A stretch of 39,798 bases of DNA from a virus, in IMG/VR virus record IMGVR_UViG_3300025162_000012, positions 1-39,798 of that record. The stretch is one strand, 5' to 3'. Position 1 is the first letter of the stretch; each line of letters starts with the position of its first letter. This document shows, piece by piece, positions 32,180 through 38,554 of the stretch. Below the pieces are notes generated by a model. That model had not been told where the DNA came from and did not search any database. It saw only the letters and a program-made list of their open reading frames with translations. A program made the translations under genes and the position numbers.

Positions 32180-33808
32180 ATGGAACATGATCTGTTCAAA
32201 GCGAAGACGCTCGAAGACGGGATCCATAACACCGTCGGGAATTGTAACGGGATCCCGGCGCATGAACGCTGGGAAAAAGAAACTCCTGTCTTTGTCAGAG
32301 AAATACGCGAGCTTTATAATTCGCAGCCAGGGTTTACGATCCTGGACTACGGAACCGGCGTCGGAAGATTAGCAAAAGAGTTCATCAAACAGGATCCGAA
32401 CGTAACGGTTATTGGCCTGGACGCTTCCTCGGATCAGCTCAAGATCGCGAAGGAATACGTCAATGACAGCCGGTTTATTCCGGTCCTTCCTCACCAGCTT
32501 AATCAAAAGGTGGATCTTGTATACTGCATCTATTGTCTCCAGCACGTCCCCGGGATCGAGCTCAGAGATGTTCTATCTCGGATTCATACCTTTCTCAAGC
32601 CCGGCGGATTACTCGTATACTGCTCGAGCGATTACCGTATGGCTATACGCTTCGATGGCCAGGGATTCTTTGACGATCGTTTCCTGGGAGTGAATATCCG
32701 GGAAGAGATCTCCAGACTTTTCAAGGAGGAGAAGGATCTCTTTGAACGGACGACCGGACTCGAGCCCGTCGTCGAAAAAATGGTTTGGGGCGAGCTCCCT
32801 CATCCGGCAAAGGTTTACTCGAGGAGAGAGATCTCCGGACCTTTGTTTAATGCTCCGATTCCAAAGGAAGAAGCGGCGTCAGTTCCAGCGCTTCCTACCG
32901 GATACGCTCCAATCGCTCGAAGGCTTGTCCTCAGAAACCGACTCGCCCCAGGAGATATCCTTGTGATGAGCGTCGCGATCCGGGCTCTTTACAAAGCGCA
33001 TGGAGACAAGTTCATGATCGACGTGGAGACTCCATGCGACGATATCTTTTTAAATAATCCGTACCTCACGAAGTTCGATCACATCGGAGCAGACGTCCAA
33101 GTGATCGATATGCAATATCCGGAGGTCCATAAATCCGGCGCGAGCGGCCGTCATTTCACAGACGGACACCGAAAGTTTCTTGAACAGGTCCTAGACCTCG
33201 AGATCCCTCGCGTCGGGTTGCTTCCAGATATTTTCCTCACTCAAGACGAGAAGCTCTGGCCGTCTCCGGTCCTAAAGCATACCGGCCATGACGGGAAATA
33301 TTGGGTGATCAATGCCGGGACGAAATCGGATTACACTCTGAAACAATATCATCGATGGCAAGAAGTGGCGGATCTTTGGGCCAAGACTTTCCCGGGTATT
33401 CAGCTCGTTCAGATCGGACAGGCCGAACACAATCATAAACCATTGAGCGGCGCCATAGATCTACGAGGGAAAACTAGTACCCGGGAATTATTTAGAACGA
33501 TCCATCACGCGGAGGGAGTGTTGACGTGTGTAAGTTACCCGATGCACATCGCGGCCGCGCTCGAGAAACCTTGTGTGGTGGTAGCCGGTGGCCGGGAAGG
33601 AACGCGCTGGGAGCTTTACCCGTCTCATCGTTTCCTCTATACAAACGGGACAATGGATTGCGCTTTGTATGACGGCTGCTGGAAATCGAAGACGGAAGAT
33701 TGCTTGCATCTTGTGAATGGAAATCCTCTCTGCATGGATCTGATCCGTCCGGAGGATATCGTCCGGGCGGCGGAGTTATATTACAAGGGAGGGCTTCTTC
33801 ATGCCTAA
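32180..33808 (+). CDS. Methyltransferase-GT9 glycosyltransferase fusion
   Basis: A 542-aa two-domain protein. ATG 32180 is preferred because AGGGG lies ten bases upstream; GTG 32171 is adjacent to it. Residues about 1-220 are a class I SAM methyltransferase: motif I ILDYGTGVGRLAKEF (54-68), VTVIGLDASSDQLKIA and VDLVYCIYCLQHV. Residues about 245-542 are GT9-like (heptosyltransferase-type GT-B): RNRLAPGDILVMSVAIRAL, NPYLTKFDHIG, a CVSYPMHIAAALEKPCVVV segment and GGREGTRWELYP with conserved Cys (GCWKS). It would transfer and perhaps methylate a sugar. First gene of the cassette, coupled to the next by an 8-base overlap. Confidence 0.75.
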   Translation: MEHDLFKAKTLEDGIHNTVGNCNGIPAHERWEKETPVFVREIRELYNSQPGFTILDYGTGVGRLAKEFIKQDPNVTVIGLDASSDQLKIAKEYVNDSRFIPVLPHQLNQKVDLVYCIYCLQHVPGIELRDVLSRIHTFLKPGGLLVYCSSDYRMAIRFDGQGFFDDRFLGVNIREEISRLFKEEKDLFERTTGLEPVVEKMVWGELPHPAKVYSRREISGPLFNAPIPKEEAASVPALPTGYAPIARRLVLRNRLAPGDILVMSVAIRALYKAHGDKFMIDVETPCDDIFLNNPYLTKFDHIGADVQVIDMQYPEVHKSGASGRHFTDGHRKFLEQVLDLEIPRVGLLPDIFLTQDEKLWPSPVLKHTGHDGKYWVINAGTKSDYTLKQYHRWQEVADLWAKTFPGIQLVQIGQAEHNHKPLSGAIDLRGKTSTRELFRTIHHAEGVLTCVSYPMHIAAALEKPCVVVAGGREGTRWELYPSHRFLYTNGTMDCALYDGCWKSKTEDCLHLVNGNPLCMDLIRPEDIVRAAELYYKGGLLHA

Positions 33809-34451
33809 CGTACTCATGCAAGCGGTGATCTTTAACACGCTCCGGATCTTGAAGAGAGAAAACCCTGGGGATTGTTACTACGAGAATTATCTCGGGCATC
33901 TTCAACGGAACGGCGAGAATTTCTATGATCAGTATATGCTCGCCTGGGAGATCGGCTGCACGAAACACCCAGCCCGGATCCTGGAGATTGGGACCAGGAC
34001 CGGTCTTTCTCTTTGCCAGTTACTTAGCTCGTTCGTGGATCAATCGAAGATCGTGAAGGTGGTTTGCATCGATCCATTCGCGGATCCGTACACGTCGGCG
34101 GAGCTGGTGAAGAAAAACTTGAGAGCGTTGAATCTTCCGGTGGAGAAGGTCGAGTTTCTTGTCGGATATTCCCAGGACTTTCTTCCGAAGATGGTTTACC
34201 TGGACAAGGATCTATTTGATTACATTCTTGTCGATGGCGATCATTCCAAGAAAGCGGCTCGGGAGGATCTCGAGTCTGTTCATAATCTTGTGGCTCCTGG
34301 CGGAGTGATCGTGTTCGACGACGTTTCTGACGCTCCCGGAGAGTGCGCTCTGATCGATGTGTGGACTCAGTTCAAGGCGGAGCATGAGACGGATTACGAA
34401 TGGCATTTAAATATGTCCGGGAAGGGGGTCGCATGGGCGATCAGAAAATAA
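33801..34451 (+). CDS. Class I SAM methyltransferase (Methyltransf_24-like)
   Basis: A 216-aa protein with AAGGGAGGG before the ATG. Motif I ARILEIGTRTGLSLCQLL near 58-75, VVCIDPFADPY (motif II), DYILVDGDHSKKAAREDLES and VAPGGVIVFDDVSD. The VDGDH segment is typical of sugar O-methyltransferases of the Methyltransf_24/TylF type. The acceptor is unknown; the glycosyltransferases around it point to a glycan. Confidence 0.7.
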   Translation: MPNVLMQAVIFNTLRILKRENPGDCYYENYLGHLQRNGENFYDQYMLAWEIGCTKHPARILEIGTRTGLSLCQLLSSFVDQSKIVKVVCIDPFADPYTSAELVKKNLRALNLPVEKVEFLVGYSQDFLPKMVYLDKDLFDYILVDGDHSKKAAREDLESVHNLVAPGGVIVFDDVSDAPGECALIDVWTQFKAEHETDYEWHLNMSGKGVAWAIRK

Positions 34452-35005
34452 TCTATCCCGTCGGCGATAGCCACGCCTGGCATTGTTGGCTCAAGATCCC
34501 GGAGGCCTCGACCTACACCGTCGGGCCGATGACTCTTTATCATTTTGGGCTTTATAAACCGGTCGTTACCGATTTGATCCCGAAAGATAAGATCGTCGTG
34601 TTTTGTTGGGGAGAGATTGATTGTCGGTGCCATGTTTATATGCATCTCCCGTCGATTCCTTGTATCAATAATCTAGTGAAGAATTACCGGGAAGCGATCA
34701 AAGTCAATACGATCGGCCGGGATCCTGGGAAGGTTTGGGTCTATAACGTCGTCCCCCCGGCGAAGGAGCATCCTCTTGATAATCCAGGATTTCCTTTTCT
34801 TGGTACTGGAGAGGAGCGCCTGTCTTACGCTCAATACATGAATGAGACGCTATCAAGAATGTGCCATGTCGAGGGGTGGACGTTTGTGGACGTCTATAAA
34901 TTTTACTCGGATAAAGAAGGGTTCTTGATCCCAGGAATGTCGGACGATCAAGTTCACGTCTCGGATCCAAAACCTTTACAGGAGTTTGTCAATGCTCACA
35001 CATGA
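34433..35005 (+). CDS. SGNH-like hydrolase/acyl-modifying enzyme
   Basis: A 190-aa protein. ATG 34433 is chosen since GGGGGT lies five bases upstream and the open frame further up overlaps the previous gene. The N-terminus IIYPVGDSHAW has block I GDS with S13 as nucleophile; WGEIDCR resembles block III; DDQVHVS near the C-terminus supplies the Asp-x-x-His. SGNH enzymes remove or transfer acyl groups on glycans. Overlaps its neighbours by 19 and 14 bases. May edit the cassette's glycan. Confidence 0.6.
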   Translation: MGDQKIIYPVGDSHAWHCWLKIPEASTYTVGPMTLYHFGLYKPVVTDLIPKDKIVVFCWGEIDCRCHVYMHLPSIPCINNLVKNYREAIKVNTIGRDPGKVWVYNVVPPAKEHPLDNPGFPFLGTGEERLSYAQYMNETLSRMCHVEGWTFVDVYKFYSDKEGFLIPGMSDDQVHVSDPKPLQEFVNAHT

Positions 35006-35645
35006 GAGAGATATAGAATATTTCGGGGAATATCCGGCTCCGATCATGCAAGCGGTCCAGGAGCTTCATCACACGAATATCAATAGCACGATCTCTTTCT
35101 TTGGACCGATGATGTATTTCTTGCTCAGGGATATTGGCGCGGAGCAAGTGCTCGAGATCGGACACGCGGAAGGATACACCGCGCATTATCTTGCGAACGC
35201 GGTGAAAGACAACGCCACTCGCTTCGGGATGAAGGGGAATAAGTATTACGGGATCGATATCGTTCAGACGGAGAAAGTTCGGGATGCGCTTCTCGCTAAA
35301 AATCTCCCGGTCGATATCCGGAATCTGGACTCGATGAAACTCTCGAAGGATACCTTTCCCGATGTTCAGTTCGACGTGATATTTCAAGACGGATGCCATG
35401 ATACGGAGCACGTCCTCCAGGAGTTCAGAACGATGTGGCCGCAACTCAAAGGCGAAGGAAAAGGATACTGGATCGCTCATGACGTGTTCGGGCCTAGTGA
35501 GGACGGGATGAAGAAGATCAAGATCATGCTCGATGAGGGAGCCTACAGGGGTGAATACCTCCGCATTTTTTCTTGTTACGGTCTTATGATCATCCGGAAG
35601 ATGGACGGATGGGACGAGTCAAAACTTCATTGGGTGAATCCATGA
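34992..35645 (+). CDS. Class I SAM methyltransferase-like
   Basis: A 217-aa protein. ATG 34992 is seven bases after AGGAG; the TTG at 34986 is too close to the site. EQVLEIGHAEGYTAHYLANA is motif I, KYYGIDIVQTEKV motif II, and FDVIFQDGCHDTEHVLQEF with a following WIAHDVFG segment gives motifs IV and V. FQDG.H replaces VDGDH. Its stop overlaps the next start (ATGA). Confidence 0.65.
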   Translation: MLTHERDIEYFGEYPAPIMQAVQELHHTNINSTISFFGPMMYFLLRDIGAEQVLEIGHAEGYTAHYLANAVKDNATRFGMKGNKYYGIDIVQTEKVRDALLAKNLPVDIRNLDSMKLSKDTFPDVQFDVIFQDGCHDTEHVLQEFRTMWPQLKGEGKGYWIAHDVFGPSEDGMKKIKIMLDEGAYRGEYLRIFSCYGLMIIRKMDGWDESKLHWVNP

Positions 35646-36232
35646 ATTGCGAGGTTTGTAAAAGAGATCAAGGCCCGGACGGGACGGCTCCTCTAATTGT
35701 ATTGGGAAAAACGTATAATCTTTGTCCGTTCGATCAGCTCGAGATCGAGAGATTTATCCAGATGCGGAAGGCCGGGGAAGCGGTAAATATAAACTGGGGT
35801 GGCGGTAAACTTGCTCCTGGTTGCTGGGAGGGGATCCGAAAAATTATCCGGGAGAACGGGATCAAAGAGGTTTTAGAGTTCGGGGCCGGTCTTTCCAGCG
35901 AGTTATTCGTCAATGAAGGGCTCGGTCTGGTTAGTTTTGACGTTCTTGACTTTCATATCGCGATGCTTAAAAGATGCCTGGCTGGGAAAGCGGATCTTTA
36001 CGCTTACGAATACGGAGTCCCTCCTCCGGTGAAGGAGCTTTATCCAGGGAGGAAATGGGAGTTCGTGTTTGTGGACGGTCCTCAAGAGAGATCCAGGGAA
36101 GTACGGACCGCGATGGAAGTCTCGAGCAAATTCATTTATCTCCATGATCCCAACATGGGGGAAGAGTCCTTTTTTCCAAACGAGGAGTGGGAAGCCCTCG
36201 ATCTCAAACTCTTTAAAAAGAGAGGAACATAA
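35642..36232 (+). CDS. Zinc-binding methyltransferase-like protein
   Basis: A 196-aa protein, ATG 35642 overlapping the previous TGA. The start MNCEVCKRDQGPDG and NLCPFDQ suggests a C-x2-C...C metal site. Then EVLEFGAGLSSELF (motif I), KWEFVFVDGPQERSREV (motif IV) and KFIYLHDPN form a Rossmann methyltransferase-like core. It is paralogous in layout to its neighbours. Confidence 0.55.
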   Translation: MNCEVCKRDQGPDGTAPLIVLGKTYNLCPFDQLEIERFIQMRKAGEAVNINWGGGKLAPGCWEGIRKIIRENGIKEVLEFGAGLSSELFVNEGLGLVSFDVLDFHIAMLKRCLAGKADLYAYEYGVPPPVKELYPGRKWEFVFVDGPQERSREVRTAMEVSSKFIYLHDPNMGEESFFPNEEWEALDLKLFKKRGT

Positions 36233-36750
36233 TGGACGTTTTTAATCATCACACTCAAGTCATTGATTTACTTCAAAAGCATTTCGGAGATCAGAAGATC
36301 ACCGGGATCGAGATCGGAACGCAAGGCGGAGGACTCACGAAAGGGATCCTTTTGAATTGTCCGAACGTCTCAAAACTTTATACGGTGGATCCCTGGAATC
36401 ATCGGGAAGGGAATCTGTTCGAGGCCGGGCATCCCCAGGAAGAGCACGACACCGTTAAAGGGTGGGCGTATACGGCTTTGGCGGAGTACGGGGATCGCGT
36501 AGAGATCATGCCGATTACAAGCGACGAAGCATTTACGAAGATCCAGGGACCGGTGGATTTCGTATGGATCGACGGGGATCATACCGTCGAGGCCGTCGAA
36601 CGCGATATCTTAAACGGACTCAGAATGGTCGGGCCTGGTGGGATCCTAGGTGGCCACGATCACAATACTGTCCTTGAAGCGATTAAGAAGACGTTGACTT
36701 ATCGTACCGTTTTTGAAGGGGAAGACCAAACGTGGTGGGTGTTCCTGTGA
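36232..36750 (+). CDS. Class I SAM methyltransferase (Methyltransf_24-like)
   Basis: A 172-aa protein starting with the last base of the previous stop (TAATG). ITGIEIGTQGGGLTKGIL is motif I, KLYTVDPWNHREGN motif II, and DFVWIDGDHTVEAVERDI followed by VGPGGILGGHDH is the strongest Methyltransf_24 signature in the cassette. Likely methylates a sugar hydroxyl. Confidence 0.75.
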   Translation: MDVFNHHTQVIDLLQKHFGDQKITGIEIGTQGGGLTKGILLNCPNVSKLYTVDPWNHREGNLFEAGHPQEEHDTVKGWAYTALAEYGDRVEIMPITSDEAFTKIQGPVDFVWIDGDHTVEAVERDILNGLRMVGPGGILGGHDHNTVLEAIKKTLTYRTVFEGEDQTWWVFL

Positions 36751-37745
36751 AAAACTACGCGATCGTCGTCTCGGCTTGCAAGAAATATGTTCCAGAATTG
36801 ACAGCGCTTCTTAATTCTCTGGAGAGGATCGGGAACGTCCATGACGTTCATATCAACGGTTTCAATCTTCCTTTTGAGTTTGTGGCCCAGCTCGATAATC
36901 TTTCCTATTCTGTTTTCCATCATCCGATTTCTGAGGCGGACGCTAGAGAGTTCGGCGGAGAGTCGGAGATCCTATGCCGGAAACGGTACTGGTTCGCGGC
37001 GGAGTGGGGCCAGTTCTACGACTCGGTTTGTGTTCTTGACGCGGATATGATCGTCGTCCGAAACATGGACGCGTTCTTCCGGATAGCGGAGCATGGGACG
37101 ATCCTCGGTGTAACGCTCGAGCAAAAGACTACCTACGGAACGGACGAGCAAGGCCACGATCATCAGCGCTGTCTCGGGGAGCATATGGTCAAGACTCCGA
37201 CTTGGAACACAAAAGATATGTGCTGTACCCCGATGTTCATCAATGCAAAGACCTACGAATCGCAACTCAAGAAAGCCTGGCAGATCTTCACGGAAGGATA
37301 CCCGGTTAATAACTTCAAAGCTCCGGATCAGCAAGCGTTCAATATGATCCTGGTTGCGGAAGATCTCACGAAAAACGTGGTGCTGCTCCCGAATATGTGC
37401 TGGGTCGGATCAAACGAGAAGCTCCTAAAGCCTTACACCAGGGTCACGACTCAATCGGACGGACTTCTTTGGACCGAGAGCGGGGAGCCGATCTATATTT
37501 TTCATGGACGGTATTACACGAAAAAATGGCGGAATCAGCAGCTTCTTAATCGCCACGGATGCGCTCAAGGATATCTGAAAGCTACGGAATGTTGCGACGC
37601 GATCGCGGAAGGTGCGATGAATTGTCTCTACGAGTTTTTTAAAAAATGCCTGGAAGGTCCGATAGTCGTCGATACGACGATCGAGTATACGACTGACGGG
37701 CTCCCGGATCACACCTACGCCGATCTCGGAAAAGAGGTTGTATGA
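36747..37745 (+). CDS. GT-A glycosyltransferase (GT8-like)
   Basis: A 332-aa protein. GTG 36747 overlaps the previous stop (GTGA) and follows GGTGGG; GTG 36732 is an alternative adding five residues. KNYAIVVSACKKYVPELTALLNSL is a GT-A beta-alpha start, and SVCVLDADMIVVRNMD carries the metal-binding D-x-D (98-100). CCTPMFINAKTYES and DQQAFNMI match the acceptor-side part of GT8-type enzymes. It would add one sugar from a nucleotide donor. Coupled to the next gene by ATGA. Confidence 0.75.
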   Translation: MKNYAIVVSACKKYVPELTALLNSLERIGNVHDVHINGFNLPFEFVAQLDNLSYSVFHHPISEADAREFGGESEILCRKRYWFAAEWGQFYDSVCVLDADMIVVRNMDAFFRIAEHGTILGVTLEQKTTYGTDEQGHDHQRCLGEHMVKTPTWNTKDMCCTPMFINAKTYESQLKKAWQIFTEGYPVNNFKAPDQQAFNMILVAEDLTKNVVLLPNMCWVGSNEKLLKPYTRVTTQSDGLLWTESGEPIYIFHGRYYTKKWRNQQLLNRHGCAQGYLKATECCDAIAEGAMNCLYEFFKKCLEGPIVVDTTIEYTTDGLPDHTYADLGKEVV

Positions 37746-38554
37746 GTTTTTTGACGGAAGCTAAGAACGGAATGAAGCTCGCGGAACACCTGGACACAGG
37801 GAAATTCAAGAGCGTATTGATCCCGTTTTGGCATGGAGTGGGGGACGTTGTGATGGTGCTGCCTATTGTGAAGCGTCTTAGAGAATTATATCCGGCTATC
37901 GAGTTCAAACTCGGGCTCTGCAAAGGACTTGATCAGGAAACCTTTGTCCCGGACGCCATACTTCTCGAAGGAGACTGGCGAGAGAAGGCGCTCACTTTAG
38001 GATTCGATCTTGTGTTCCCGGTGAATTTCCCGATTGAAAGGATGGATGATCTCACGAAGACGAAAGCGGAGGTTTGTTGCGAGGAAGAGATCGGGATCCC
38101 GCCGGTGTGTGGTCACTTGCCGTTATCGGGGAAGCGTCTGGTCGGCGTTTGTTTTCAATGCACGTCGGTCCCATGGGTAGCGAACGCGGACGAGGAAGTA
38201 GCTCAAAAGATCTGGAACGATATCAAGGAGGCCGGCTATGTTCCTATTGAAACTCAGTTTATTCATTGTTTCGCTAATCCTGACAATAAGATTTTTTCCT
38301 TTATTGATGCTCATCTTCGCGGTTGCCCCGCGAGGATTGAAACGCTCATGGCTATTCTTGGGCGGTGCGATTCTTTTGTTGGGACTGTCGGTGGCAACTT
38401 TCATATGGCTTTGTCCATCCTTGGTCCAGATCGCGTTATGCTGCTTGAAAAAGACCTGAAGCGAGAGCATTTCACGAAAGAGAAGATCGCGACGGCAAAT
38501 TTGAAAGATTATCAAGGTGAAGTAAAAAAATGGCTCATTGAGGTTTTAAAATAA
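37742..38554 (+). CDS. GT9-like glycosyltransferase
   Basis: A 270-aa protein. SVLIPFWHGVGDVVMVLPIVKRL (23-45) is the GT9 N-terminal loop; GRCDSFVGTVGGNFHMALSI and RVMLLEK form the donor-binding end. It is shorter than typical heptosyltransferases (about 320-350 aa). Its stop overlaps the adhesin ATG (TAATG), so adhesin translation is coupled to it. Codon use from about 38240 to 38420 changes (ATT, CTT, GGT instead of ATC, CTC, GGG), where another membrane ORF is hidden in the +1 frame. Confidence 0.7.
   Translation: MSFLTEAKNGMKLAEHLDTGKFKSVLIPFWHGVGDVVMVLPIVKRLRELYPAIEFKLGLCKGLDQETFVPDAILLEGDWREKALTLGFDLVFPVNFPIERMDDLTKTKAEVCCEEEIGIPPVCGHLPLSGKRLVGVCFQCTSVPWVANADEEVAQKIWNDIKEAGYVPIETQFIHCFANPDNKIFSFIDAHLRGCPARIETLMAILGRCDSFVGTVGGNFHMALSILGPDRVMLLEKDLKREHFTKEKIATANLKDYQGEVKKWLIEVLK
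38238..38459 (+). CDS. Overprinted two-helix membrane ORF inside the GT9-like gene
   Basis: A 73-aa frame within the GT9-like gene (+1 frame). AAGGAGG (38225-38231) is six bases before its ATG. It reads MFLLKLSLFIVSLILTIRFF, a Leu/Phe-rich helix, RGLKRSWLF basic turn, a second helix (LGGAILLLGLSVATFIWL), and a Lys end. Size and topology match a holin. The host gene's codon use is unusual exactly here, which supports dual coding, but a chance frame cannot be excluded. Confidence 0.35.
   Translation: MFLLKLSLFIVSLILTIRFFPLLMLIFAVAPRGLKRSWLFLGGAILLLGLSVATFIWLCPSLVQIALCCLKKT

Noticed and set aside
34986-34991. TTG start for the third methyltransferase
   Set aside because: Only one base from the AGGAG site; ATG 34992 has correct spacing.
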